Origin: Clostridiales bacterium
GTDB taxonomy: Bacteria; Bacillota; Clostridia; Lachnospirales; Lachnospiraceae
Length of the DNA stretch: 64,000 bases
Assembly: GCA_018365455.1 (NCBI GenBank)
Contig: JAGZJZ010000035.1
Coordinates: 1-64,000 of the forward strand
Reading direction: 5' to 3'
A program made the position numbers and the translations under genes. This document shows positions 14,472-23,511 of this stretch, in pieces. A model generated the notes under the pieces. It was not told where the DNA came from and did no database searches. It saw nothing but the letters and a program-made list of their open reading frames with translations. Each line of letters begins with the position of its first letter. The stretch's first letter is position 1.

Positions 14472-15308
14472 TTAATTTTGTATAAACATTTCCCGGAGCA
14501 TAGCAATTTCTTTTGTCCATCCCTCATCGTCATTTGGTGTCTCCAGTACAAACGGCAGACTGCAAAGTGCAGGATGGTTGATAATCCGTTTAAATGCATC
14601 CATTCCGATACTTCCCTCTCCAATTTTAGCATGTCTGTCCTTGTGGCTGTCAAATGGATTCTGGCTGTCATTTAAATGAATGGCACGAAGACGGTCCAGA
14701 CCGATTACGTTGTCGAATCGGGTAATTACGCCATCCAGATCATTTACGATATCATATCCTGCATCCCAGACATGGCAGGTATCCAGGCACACACCCAGTT
14801 TATCCGTCAATTCTACTTTATCGATAATCGCCTTTAATTCTTCAAAGGTACGCCCCACTTCACTTCCTTTGCCCGCCATAGTCTCCAGCAGAACGATTGT
14901 GGTCTGTTCCGGCTTCAGGATTTCATTCAGCATTTGCGCGATATAGTCAATCCCAATCTCTGCGCCCTGCTTTACGTGGCTTCCCGGATGAAAGTTGTAA
15001 TAATTCCCGGGGGTATACTCCATTCTCCGCAAATCGTCTGCCATGGTATCTCTTGCAAATTTACGAAGTCCCTCATCAGCCGAACAGCCGTTTAGCGTAT
15101 AAGGGGCATGTGCGACGATTTTGGCAAAATCCTGTTCTTTGGAAAGCTCCAGATATTTGACAACATCCGCTTCATCAATTTCCTTTGCTTTTCCGCCTCT
15201 TGGATTACGGGTAAAAAAAGCAAATGTGTTGGCGCCCAGTTTGACTGCCTGTTTGCCCATTGCATAATAACCCTTCGAAGAAGAGATATGGCTTCCTATG
15301 TTTAACAT
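14472..15308 (-). CDS. nfo: Endonuclease IV (AP endonuclease)
   Basis: 278 residues, a TIM-barrel DNA-repair enzyme that cuts 5' to abasic sites using three metal ions. Family landmarks are visible: start MLNIGSHIS, IVAHAPYTLN, YNFHPGSH, VLLETMAGKG, CLDTCHVWDAGYD, IHLNDS and the H-x-D-R-H segment (HKDRHAKIGEG). Length and all metal ligands fit. The ATG has GGAGG 8 bases upstream. It follows recJ on the same strand with about 40 bases between, making a plausible repair pair. Confidence 0.95.
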   Translation of the reverse strand: MLNIGSHISSSKGYYAMGKQAVKLGANTFAFFTRNPRGGKAKEIDEADVVKYLELSKEQDFAKIVAHAPYTLNGCSADEGLRKFARDTMADDLRRMEYTPGNYYNFHPGSHVKQGAEIGIDYIAQMLNEILKPEQTTIVLLETMAGKGSEVGRTFEELKAIIDKVELTDKLGVCLDTCHVWDAGYDIVNDLDGVITRFDNVIGLDRLRAIHLNDSQNPFDSHKDRHAKIGEGSIGMDAFKRIINHPALCSLPFVLETPNDDEGWTKEIAMLREMFIQN

Positions 15309-15348
15309 TTTGTTTCCTCCTGTCTTTTAACTCTGTTTACTGACTGCT

Positions 15349-17109
15349 TTACATATAATTCTGTATGACGATCTGCATATTCCTCACATTTCGAAACACA
15401 TTTACCTGGGGATAATAGGTTGCGGAGATGGTAACAGCATTTTCCCTGTTCTGATACACCTTCTCAACCTCTGACATCCCGAATTTTTCCGTTATATAAG
15501 TATTAAATTTTTCCACATCCCCAAAGTACATAGCGTCCATCACCATCCCCTGGGAATTTAAAACCTGCATTTTTATTACATTCTTATTCTGCCCAAGAAT
15601 TCTGGCACTTAACACATTCAGATTCTTTTCTGCAAATACCGGCTTGGGATTGGCTTTACCAAATGGCTCCAGCACCTCCAGCTCCCCGATCAGCTCTTCT
15701 GAAATATAATCGATCGGCATAGCTACGTCAATGGAAACTCTTGGGATAAAGTCCTCTTCCGTCAGGGTGGTAAGTTCATTTAGACGGGTTCTCAAGTTTT
15801 CCACATCTTCTTTTTTGATTGACAGTCCTGCCGCCATTGGATGACCGCCGAACTTTGTAAACAATTCCTGGCATTTTACCATTTCTTCAAACATGTTATA
15901 AGCCTCAATGGAACGTCCGGAACCTTTTACGCCGTCTTCTGCATCAGTCAAAACGAATACCGGCTTATGGAAACGCTCACGGATACGTCCGGCTATAATG
16001 CCCGCCAGGCTTTCATGACAGTCCGGCAGATAGACAACTAACACCTTATCGTTTTTTAACTCTGTGGTCTCCACCAGTTCCACTGCCTTTTCAAATCCTT
16101 CCAGCGTCATGGACTTACGTTCATCGTTTAAGCTTTTTAGTTCCTCTGCCATCTGTAGGGCTTCTCCATCTGTTTCCGCGAGCAGCAGAGCCAGGGCTCG
16201 TTTGGCCGTATCCAGGCGTCCGCTGGCATTGATACAGGGACCGAGGACAAATCCAATATGATAGGCACAAATATCCGACTCATCCAGCCCGTTTACTTTT
16301 ATTAAAGAACGCAGCCCATTATTCTGTGTATTAGTGAGACGTCTAAGTCCCTCTTTGACGATAATACGGTTTTCACCGATAAGGTCCATAACATCTCCAA
16401 CCGTGGCAATTGCGGCAAATTCAATAAAAGCCTCTGCTTCTTCCCGGGGAATCTGATGATCTTCAAATAAACAGGAAATCAGTTTAAAAGCAACTGCCGC
16501 ACCACAGAGATTCGGAAACGGATAATTGCACTCCGGCTGTTTTGGATTAATAATGACATCTGCCTGTGGGCGAAGGCAGATCTTTTCCCCTGCTTCTTCT
16601 TTAAATAACAGCTCGTGATGATCGGTTATAATCACGGTCATGCCCAATTTTTTGGCATAGGCAATTTGGTCAATTGCCGCTATTCCATTGTCACAGGTCA
16701 CAATGGTATCCACACCTTCCTCGTATGCATACTGAATCAGCTGCTCATTAATCCCGTATCCATCCTTCATTCTGTCGGGTATCTCATAGTCTACATTGGC
16801 GTTACACCGTTTCAGCCCCTTATAAAGAATATAGGTGGCATTTACCCCGTCAATGTCATAATCTCCGATAATACGGATCTTCCTGCCCTCATTGATCTTA
16901 CTGTTCAAAAGCGCGACAGCTTCTCTGGCTCCATATAAAAGTTTCGGATCATGAAGATCCTTCATTCCACCGTTTAAATATTCCTGAATCGCTTCATCAC
17001 CGATAATATCCCGGTTTCGGATAATCCTGGCGGTGACCGGATTAATTCCAAATTTACCGGATATCTGCTGAAAATCGGCTCTTTTTGCTGTGACAAACCA
17101 TTTCTCCAA
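15349..17109 (-). CDS. recJ: Single-stranded-DNA exonuclease RecJ
   Basis: About 586 residues, DHH-superfamily 5'-3' exonuclease acting in recombination and mismatch repair. Visible motifs: GDYDIDG (motif I), VTCDNG (II), TDHHE (III, about residue 160), then the DHHA1 region with GSGRS and GGHPMAAG. Domains DHH, DHHA1 and the OB-like C-terminus are in order. The start is best placed at the TTG at 17109 (reads M/L-EKWFV), because AAAGGAG is 8 bases before it; the ATG at 17115 is only 2 bases from that site. It follows secDF, an arrangement common in Clostridia. Confidence 0.93.
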   Translation of the reverse strand: MEKWFVTAKRADFQQISGKFGINPVTARIIRNRDIIGDEAIQEYLNGGMKDLHDPKLLYGAREAVALLNSKINEGRKIRIIGDYDIDGVNATYILYKGLKRCNANVDYEIPDRMKDGYGINEQLIQYAYEEGVDTIVTCDNGIAAIDQIAYAKKLGMTVIITDHHELLFKEEAGEKICLRPQADVIINPKQPECNYPFPNLCGAAVAFKLISCLFEDHQIPREEAEAFIEFAAIATVGDVMDLIGENRIIVKEGLRRLTNTQNNGLRSLIKVNGLDESDICAYHIGFVLGPCINASGRLDTAKRALALLLAETDGEALQMAEELKSLNDERKSMTLEGFEKAVELVETTELKNDKVLVVYLPDCHESLAGIIAGRIRERFHKPVFVLTDAEDGVKGSGRSIEAYNMFEEMVKCQELFTKFGGHPMAAGLSIKKEDVENLRTRLNELTTLTEEDFIPRVSIDVAMPIDYISEELIGELEVLEPFGKANPKPVFAEKNLNVLSARILGQNKNVIKMQVLNSQGMVMDAMYFGDVEKFNTYITEKFGMSEVEKVYQNRENAVTISATYYPQVNVFRNVRNMQIVIQNYM

Positions 17110-17195
17110 AATCATTTCTCCTTTGTATATCACCTAAAAATGAAAGATACCCCCGGTACAAGCATACCAGAGGTACTTACATTTATTATTTATAA

Positions 17196-19343
17196 TTACT
17201 TTTTCTTTGTTTGAATCTTTGTTTTCAATACATACCAGAGTGCACCGGTAATACATACAGAAGAATAAGCTCCGCATACAATACCAACCATCAGAGGCAG
17301 TGCAAACTCACGTATGGAAGAAACTCCCATAACAAACAGTACTGCAATCATGATAAATGTGGTAAGGGAAGTATAAATACTTCTTGTAAGGGTCTGAGTG
17401 ATACTCAGATTTACAATATCTGCAATGTTGTCTTTATTCTTCATAGCAGCCATATTCTCTCTGATTCTATCGAAGATAACAATAGTGGCATTGATGGAAT
17501 ACCCGACAATTGTCAGCATACATGCAATAAAGGTATTTCCTACCGATACTCTTGCAAGAGCATAGAATGCCAGTACTACTAATACATCATGAAGCAGTGC
17601 AATAACTGCACTGGTAGCAAAACGCAGATCTTTAAACCGGAACCAGATATAGATCAGCATACAGATAGTAGCAACAACTACCGCTATAATTGCATCGCTT
17701 CTCATCTCTGAACTTACAGTGGAAGAAATACTTTCTGCTGTAATAAGTGTGGTATCCACATCGAAGTCATTCTTCAATGCATCGCTTAATTCCTGTCTCT
17801 CATCCAGATTCAGTTCTCTGGTTTTGATAATAACCTGATTTGTTCCGCTTACTTTCTGTGTCTGGATATTTGCATCCCCCGTTACTCCCTGTACTACAGG
17901 TTTTACCTTGGAATCAATATCACCGATACTCAGATCCTCTTTAAATGTTACATTTGTAGAAGTACCTCCCATGAATTCCAGGCTGTAGTTCAATGATTTA
18001 TTGCCCTGTACGCTGTTGAATATCATAGACGCAGGACCAACCAGAATCAGAATAATGGATACAATAAAGAAGAGATTTTTCTTGCTCAGGAAATTAATTG
18101 TTTTTCTTTCCTTCTGTTTTCCGTATAACTTCTCACCCTTTAATCCAAGGGTAAAGAAAGCATTAATAATCAGTCTGGAAATAACAAGTGCGGTGAACAT
18201 GGATAACACGATACCAAGTGCCAGTGTCTGTGCGAATCCCTGCACGCTTCCTGTTCCCATTAAACCAAGCACTGCTGCTGCAATAAGGGTTGTGATATTA
18301 CCATCAATAATAGCTGAAAACGCTTTCTGGAAACCGGATTTAATTGCAGATTTCACAGATTTTCCTGCTGCAACTTCTTCACGGATTCTGGCATAGATAA
18401 TAACGTTGGCATCCACCGCCATACCTATGGAAAGAATAATACCTGCAATACCCGGCAAGGTCAGGGTTAAATCAAATGCATTCAGGCATAAGAGCATAAG
18501 GCCTGTGTAAATTAAAAGTGAAATACCTGCTACAATACCCGGAAGCAGATATACTACGATCATGAAAATAATTACGATTGCAAGACCAATAACACCTGCA
18601 ATTAAACTGCTTGAAATCGCTTCTTCACCAAGCTGTGCCCCAACCACGTTAGAACGGAGTTCTTCCAGTTCCAGTGAAAGTGAACCGATACGAATAGAGG
18701 ATGCCAGTGTTTCTGCCTCTTCCTGATCAGCCATACCGGAGATATAAGCTTTTCCGCCGGTAATTGCTTCATTTACTTTTGGTGCGCTGATTACATTGCC
18801 GTCATAGACAATTTTAATCTGCTTTCCAACATTTGCTGCAGTAGCATCTGCAAATTTAGTCGTTCCTTCTTTTGTAAGAAGCAGTTCAACAACATATTCC
18901 TTGTTGCCCATCTCATCATTCTGAACTCTTGCTTCCGCACTGTCAACATCCGTACCATTTAATACAACGGTACCATCTGTGAGTTCAAACTGCAGAGAAC
19001 CAGGCTTTCCAAGTTCTTCGAGAATCTTGTTCGCATCTGTTACACCGGGAATTTCGATGTTGATACGGTCACTGCCTTCCTGATAAACCTGTGCTTCTGT
19101 ACTGTACTGGGATACACGCTGCTGTAACTTGTAAATGGTATCCTTCATATCTTCTTCAGACGGAGTCTCATCTCCCACTGCCTGATATGTAATACTTACA
19201 CCGCCGGATAAATCCAGGCCGGTCTTAATATTTCTGGCAGAACCAGTTCCTGTAGGACCAAATCCCACTGATGTAGTAAATGCCAAAAGCCCCAATAAGA
19301 TTGTCATGGCAACTACTACAATAATCGCTTTTTGCTTGTTCAT
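17196..19343 (-). CDS. secDF: Protein-export membrane proteins SecD and SecF, fused
   Basis: 715 residues in one chain, with 12 predicted membrane helices in two halves. The SecD half opens with a helix (IIVVVAMTILLGLLAF), then GLDLSGG (42-48), the large extracellular P1 domain and the block GIAGIILSIGMAVDANVII. The SecF half starts near residue 425 and has LEFMGGT and a second block ending SINATIVIFDRIRE. The fused protein helps pull secreted proteins across the membrane using the proton motive force. SecD/SecF fusion is common in Bacilli and some Clostridia. It lies between the SCIFF maturase and recJ, with short gaps. Confidence 0.95.
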   Translation of the reverse strand: MNKQKAIIVVVAMTILLGLLAFTTSVGFGPTGTGSARNIKTGLDLSGGVSITYQAVGDETPSEEDMKDTIYKLQQRVSQYSTEAQVYQEGSDRINIEIPGVTDANKILEELGKPGSLQFELTDGTVVLNGTDVDSAEARVQNDEMGNKEYVVELLLTKEGTTKFADATAANVGKQIKIVYDGNVISAPKVNEAITGGKAYISGMADQEEAETLASSIRIGSLSLELEELRSNVVGAQLGEEAISSSLIAGVIGLAIVIIFMIVVYLLPGIVAGISLLIYTGLMLLCLNAFDLTLTLPGIAGIILSIGMAVDANVIIYARIREEVAAGKSVKSAIKSGFQKAFSAIIDGNITTLIAAAVLGLMGTGSVQGFAQTLALGIVLSMFTALVISRLIINAFFTLGLKGEKLYGKQKERKTINFLSKKNLFFIVSIILILVGPASMIFNSVQGNKSLNYSLEFMGGTSTNVTFKEDLSIGDIDSKVKPVVQGVTGDANIQTQKVSGTNQVIIKTRELNLDERQELSDALKNDFDVDTTLITAESISSTVSSEMRSDAIIAVVVATICMLIYIWFRFKDLRFATSAVIALLHDVLVVLAFYALARVSVGNTFIACMLTIVGYSINATIVIFDRIRENMAAMKNKDNIADIVNLSITQTLTRSIYTSLTTFIMIAVLFVMGVSSIREFALPLMVGIVCGAYSSVCITGALWYVLKTKIQTKKK

Positions 19344-19374
19344 GATGCTTCTCCTTCTCTCTCATTTGTAATCT

Positions 19375-20736
19375 TTAATCCAAAGACGCCTGTGCTGCTT
19401 TTATCATGATTGCACATTCAACACGCTTGCGCTGCAGTTCACAGCCGATATCATAAGCATCATTGATCTGCCCATGAAATTTAAATGAATTTGCCGCGCA
19501 TCCTCCGCTGCAGTAAAATCTTGCAAAGCATTTCCGGCACTTTTCCTTTGCATATACATTGCAGCATTTAAACTCATCACGCATGTCCGTCTTCGTTACT
19601 CCTTCATCCACATTGCCCATCAGAAATTCTTCTTCCCCTACAAACTGATGGCATGGATACAGATCCCCCCATGGAGTGACTGCCAGATATTCCGTACCGG
19701 AACCACACCCCGACAATCTCTTGTACACACAGGGACCTCCTGTTAAATCTATCATAAAATGGAAGAAGTTAAACCCTTTACCCTCTTTTTCACGTTTTAC
19801 CATCTCTGCTGCCAGCTTGTCATACTCTTCACAGATCGCTGCAATATCTTCTTCGCGGATCGCATATTCTTCTTCCGGAAGAGACACTACCGGTTCCACC
19901 GATATCTGCTCAAATCCAAGATCAGCCAGATGCAGAACATCCTTGGCAAAGTCCAGGTTGTTTCTGGTAAAGGTTCCTCTCACATAATATTTTTCCTGAT
20001 TTCTGCTTTCTGCAAATTTTTGGAATTTAGGAACGATTAAATCGTAACTGCCTTTTCCATTTCTGAAAGGCCTCATAAGATCATTGACTTCCTCTCGGCC
20101 GTCAATGCTGAGCACCACATTTGCCATTTCTTTATTGGCAAATTCCATGACCTCATCATTTAGAAGAACGCCATTGGTTGTCAATGTAAAACGGAAGTTC
20201 TTGCCATGGATTTTTTCCTGCTCTCTTCCGTATTTGACCAGATCTTTTACAACCTGCCAGTTCATCAGCGGTTCTCCACCGAAGAAATCCACTTCCAGAT
20301 TCTTTCTGGAACCGGAGTTGGCGATTAGAAAATCAAGTGCTTTCTTCCCGACTTCGAAACTCATAAGAGCACGTCTTCCATGGTATTCTCCCTCTTCTGC
20401 AAAACAATATTTACAGGCGAGGTTACAGTCATGTGCGATATGCAGGCAGAGTGCTTTTACGACGGTCTGCCTTTTCTTAAAATCGATAATTGCTTCTTCA
20501 TAGATGTCTTCTGTAAAAAGTACACCCGCTTCTTTTAATTCCTCACACTCAGCAACTGCCTCCATAATGTCGGCGCTGCCGTATGTATCTTTTAACCGAT
20601 CTGCGATTTCTTCTGGCTTTAGTCCTTCTTCTATAAAAGGAACCACGTCATAAACGATGTCATCCACTACATGGATGGCTCCACTGTTCACATCCAGTAA
20701 GATGTTATAGCCATTATTTTTATATTGATGGACCAC
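19375..20736 (-). CDS. Radical-SAM SPASM maturase of the SCIFF peptide
   Basis: About 453 residues. It binds the radical-SAM 4Fe-4S cluster through C104, C108 and C111 (CNLACKYC), and carries the C-terminal SPASM cysteines (CCNVYAKEKCRKCFARFYC, then SGGC). Family members form thioether bonds between cysteines of the SCIFF precursor and neighbouring residues. The N-terminus from the GTG at 20736 reads VVHQYKNNGYNILLDVNSGA, the RiPP-recognition-like start of known SCIFF maturases. The ATG at 20799 would add 21 unrelated residues. The precursor gene lies 125 bases upstream on the same strand. Unlike bacteriocin clusters, no transporter or protease gene is adjacent; secDF follows. Confidence 0.93.
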   Translation of the reverse strand: MVHQYKNNGYNILLDVNSGAIHVVDDIVYDVVPFIEEGLKPEEIADRLKDTYGSADIMEAVAECEELKEAGVLFTEDIYEEAIIDFKKRQTVVKALCLHIAHDCNLACKYCFAEEGEYHGRRALMSFEVGKKALDFLIANSGSRKNLEVDFFGGEPLMNWQVVKDLVKYGREQEKIHGKNFRFTLTTNGVLLNDEVMEFANKEMANVVLSIDGREEVNDLMRPFRNGKGSYDLIVPKFQKFAESRNQEKYYVRGTFTRNNLDFAKDVLHLADLGFEQISVEPVVSLPEEEYAIREEDIAAICEEYDKLAAEMVKREKEGKGFNFFHFMIDLTGGPCVYKRLSGCGSGTEYLAVTPWGDLYPCHQFVGEEEFLMGNVDEGVTKTDMRDEFKCCNVYAKEKCRKCFARFYCSGGCAANSFKFHGQINDAYDIGCELQRKRVECAIMIKAAQASLD

Positions 20737-20820
20737 TGTATATCCCCTTTCAAATCCACTCCATGAAAAAAATACCCGGCAAATACCTGACGGGTTCATG
20801 AGCAGTATTCATTTCGTATA

Positions 20821-20849
20821 ATAAGCAGCGACGCATGTTCGCTGCTTAT
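20821..20849 (-). terminator. Perfect hairpin between SCIFF precursor and maturase genes
   Basis: Arms ATAAGCAGCGA and TCGCTGCTTAT, 11 perfect base pairs with a 7-base loop, 12 bases after the precursor stop. No T run on the minus strand. It probably acts as a partial terminator or 3' stabiliser giving more precursor than maturase mRNA. Confidence 0.6.
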
Positions 20850-20860
20850 ATTGTGTTTTC

Positions 20861-21004
20861 TTATTTATTATTTTCGCAGCTCTGATTACCAACCGTACAG
20901 GATGTCTTACATGCTGACTGGCAGGAAGTCTGACATTCTCCACAGCCACCTTTTTTCATTGTGTTCTGAAGTACCTGTGTATTTAATGTTTTAATATGTT
21001 TCAT
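20861..21004 (-). CDS. SCIFF ranthipeptide precursor (six cysteines in forty-five residues)
   Basis: A 47-residue peptide starting MKHIKTLNTQVLQNTMKKGG, then CGECQTSCQSACKTSC and TVGNQSCENNK. There are six cysteines in the C-terminal half, the hallmark of the SCIFF family, nearly universal in Clostridia. AAGGAGG lies 8 bases before the ATG. The maturase downstream would install cysteine-to-alpha- or beta/gamma-carbon thioether links. The product is thought to be a signalling peptide in some Clostridia, not an antimicrobial; its role here is unknown. Confidence 0.95.
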   Translation of the reverse strand: MKHIKTLNTQVLQNTMKKGGCGECQTSCQSACKTSCTVGNQSCENNK

Positions 21005-21037
21005 GGTCTTAGCCTCCTTATTTCATGAACTTTTGCT

Positions 21038-21107
21038 ATTATAACATATATTTTTTTATTTTAAAAGTGTTTTTTTATACACTTTTTTCACATTTGTGTG
21101 TTATAGT
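21038..21107. promoter_or_regulatory. Divergent promoters for the SCIFF operon and the trigger-factor-like gene
   Basis: Minus strand: extended -10 TGT-TATAAT (21038-21046) 34 bases before the SCIFF start. Plus strand: extended -10 TGT-TATAGT (21099-21107) 41 bases before the lipoprotein start. Both lack a strong -35, and the 56 bases between their -10 boxes are very AT-rich, so the two may be co-regulated. Confidence 0.6.
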
Positions 21108-21147
21108 AGTCAAATAAACTACACACCAAAGAAAGGATTTATCATTT

Positions 21148-22290
21148 ATGAAGAAGAAATTCATTGTTTTTGCACTCACTTTGTGCATGACAGCATCTTT
21201 AGCCTTAAGCGGCTGCCAAAAAAAATACGTCACCCTGGGAGATTATAAGGGTCTGAAACTTGAAAAAGTGATACCCGAAGTCACGGACGATGAAGTACAA
21301 GGCGAGATCGACACTGCCCTGGAAGACAATGCAACTTCAACTGAAATCACCGACAGAGCCGCAAAAGAAGGGGATACCGTAACCATGGATTTTGAAGGTA
21401 AGATAAACGGCACTCCATTTGAAGGTGGAACTGCAGAAGATTATGACCTGGAACTGGGAAGCGGCGAATTTATCGAAGGCTTTGAAGAACAGTTAATCGG
21501 TGTTAAAAAAGATGACAAGAAAGATGTCACGGTTACTTTCCCGGAAGACTACGGCGATGACAATTTAAACGGAAAAGAAGCCGTATTCTCAGTAACGGTA
21601 AAATCCATCAAACAGATTACTCCTGCCACCTATAACGATGAATTTGTCAGCAGTATTTCCGATTATAAAAATACCGCAGATTACGAAGAGAACCTAAAAA
21701 ACGAACTTCTTGCAAGCAAAGAAGAGGATTCCGAATACACATTAAAGGACGATGCCATCAATGCAGTGATTGAAGGTTCAACATTTAACGGCTATCCGGA
21801 TGAATTATATGAAAAATGTAAAAAGCAGGTTGATGAAAGCAATGCCTACTACGCAGAACTGTTTGGGGTTACGATTGAAGATCTGGCAGGCAGTGAAGAA
21901 GATATCAAGCAGACTGTAATCAGTACGGTAAATGAACAGCTGGCGATTGAAGCAATTGCAGAAAAAGAAAAAATCAGTGTTACCGATGAAGAATACAAAT
22001 CTTATGTAAATGATAATCTTGAATATTACGAAGTATCCTCTGTAGAAGAGTTCGAACAGAATAACGACAAAGACAGTGTTATGAGCGAACTTCTAAAGGA
22101 TAAAGTATGTCAGTTCCTGGTTGATAATGCTCAGGTTACAGAGGTTACGGAAGATGAAAAATACAGCGATGACGGCGAAGGAGATGAATTCGGCGATGAA
22201 ACAGAGCCTCCAATGGACGATGCCGAAACCGATGATTCCGAAGCTGATGATTCCGAAGCCCCACAGAGCGAGGCAGATACAGCAGCTTAG
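21148..22290 (+). CDS. Trigger-factor-like peptidyl-prolyl isomerase lipoprotein
   Basis: 380 residues. Signal peptide and lipobox at the N-terminus (LALSGC, acylated Cys at 23), so it is anchored outside the membrane. Residues ~65-150 form an FKBP-type domain (EGDTVTMDFEGKINGTPFEG, then FIEGFEEQLIGVKKDDKKDV). Residues ~155-335 resemble the helical C-terminal chaperone domain of trigger factor. The last 45 residues are a very acidic, low-complexity tail with repeated DDSEA units. It would help fold secreted proteins, which fits the neighbouring secDF. The usual cytosolic trigger factor has no lipobox. The gene is divergent from the SCIFF operon and ends in a terminator. Confidence 0.88.
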   Translation: MKKKFIVFALTLCMTASLALSGCQKKYVTLGDYKGLKLEKVIPEVTDDEVQGEIDTALEDNATSTEITDRAAKEGDTVTMDFEGKINGTPFEGGTAEDYDLELGSGEFIEGFEEQLIGVKKDDKKDVTVTFPEDYGDDNLNGKEAVFSVTVKSIKQITPATYNDEFVSSISDYKNTADYEENLKNELLASKEEDSEYTLKDDAINAVIEGSTFNGYPDELYEKCKKQVDESNAYYAELFGVTIEDLAGSEEDIKQTVISTVNEQLAIEAIAEKEKISVTDEEYKSYVNDNLEYYEVSSVEEFEQNNDKDSVMSELLKDKVCQFLVDNAQVTEVTEDEKYSDDGEGDEFGDETEPPMDDAETDDSEADDSEAPQSEADTAA

Positions 22291-22336
22291 ATTCACCTGC
22301 AGTATCAGCTGTTCCATCGAATGTCTTTATAAAAAG

Positions 22337-22374
22337 AAGCGGATAGTCGTATCATTGTGACTGTCCGCTTTTCC
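22337..22374 (+). terminator. Rho-independent terminator of the PPIase lipoprotein gene
   Basis: AAGCGGATAGTC (22337-22348) pairs with GACTGTCCGCTT (22359-22370), followed by a T-rich stretch (TTCCTTTT). Confidence 0.85.
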
Positions 22375-22432
22375 TTTTCATATTCTGGATAACCCCCAGC
22401 TGAGTAGCTTGGTTCTAAATAGCACAACACGC

Positions 22433-23401
22433 CTATTGCACATGAAAAACTGCATTCTGACCAGCCAGCAGCATTTCATGCTCTTCACGGCTTCTGCTGA
22501 TGAACTCATAAGTCAGAAACAGGGGATTAATTCGTTCCACCAGTCCGATTACCTGAGGATCTGTAAATGGCTGGTGCAGGTCTATCTGAAAAATATAAGT
22601 AAAGATCTGGGACCAGCGGTCATAATAGTGATCCTTCCAGGCTATTTCTGTTCTCTGCATCTCTTTTACAGCTTCCCCTGTCAGCGACTGATTCAAATGT
22701 ATGCCTTTGATCCAGCTGCACAGCTCTCCATGCTCCTCCAGCTGCTTTTGTATATAAGCGATTCCTTCTCTTTGATTCCGGAGATCTAAATTTGTATGAA
22801 GCAGATGTCCCGTATCCAGCATGATTCCTTTTTTCTCATAGTGAATGCCATCCATCAGCTTCTGTGTCATCTGGGGACTGGTAAATGTAAATCCGGGCCA
22901 CCAGAGATTTTCCATCAGGAAATAAAACGTATACTTTTTGTTATCCAGAAGTGCGTTCACGATCTGGCAGACCGCCTCAATAACTTCTTCATCCGTATAT
23001 GCAAACTGATATGTAAGAGACTCCTTTATCTTAACCTCACTCACATGAAATACTACATATTCTGCATTGACGCTCTGGGCAAAATCCAAATTCTTTTGAA
23101 ATTTACGCAGCAGTGCCTCTTTGGTTCTTCCGCCAAATACTTCCTCTACAGTATCCATGCTGTCATATTCCCTGATCAGTGCCTCTTCATTCTCTGTCCA
23201 TAAATCCATCCAGGCATTAAAAGAAATCAGATGAACCCCGATTACCTGATCAGGCGGAATCCTGCAGGTATCATCCAGTCCGATATTCATATACTCATAT
23301 CCATCACATCCAAAATTCTGACAGAATGCCTGTAAATCCTGGTCACCGTGAAAACGCTCCAAATCATCAGGGCTGTCTGTCAGATTAATCATCCGTTTCA
23401 T
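22433..23401 (-). CDS. Xylose-isomerase-like TIM-barrel protein
   Basis: About 322 residues from the ATG at 23401, which has AGAGGT 8 bases upstream; the longer frame from 23464 starts with 21 unsupported residues. The fold looks like the AP-endonuclease-2 / sugar-isomerase barrel: VIGVHLISF, VVFHVSEV, FYFLMENLWWPG, GIMLDTGHLLHT and IKGIHLNQS carry the acidic and histidine ligands in the expected order. The substrate is not evident; members include sugar epimerases and cobamide-related enzymes. It is a single gene, convergent with the lipoprotein gene and divergent from traX. Confidence 0.7.
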   Translation of the reverse strand: MKRMINLTDSPDDLERFHGDQDLQAFCQNFGCDGYEYMNIGLDDTCRIPPDQVIGVHLISFNAWMDLWTENEEALIREYDSMDTVEEVFGGRTKEALLRKFQKNLDFAQSVNAEYVVFHVSEVKIKESLTYQFAYTDEEVIEAVCQIVNALLDNKKYTFYFLMENLWWPGFTFTSPQMTQKLMDGIHYEKKGIMLDTGHLLHTNLDLRNQREGIAYIQKQLEEHGELCSWIKGIHLNQSLTGEAVKEMQRTEIAWKDHYYDRWSQIFTYIFQIDLHQPFTDPQVIGLVERINPLFLTYEFISRSREEHEMLLAGQNAVFHVQ

Positions 23402-23511
23402 TTTATTTACCTCTTTTTTCTGTTTCTTATCCATTTTCAGCCGCTCCCTTGCAAACCATGACAAAATAAGCTATAATTCTTAAAACTAAAGATAGCAAAG
23501 GATATGAAATT

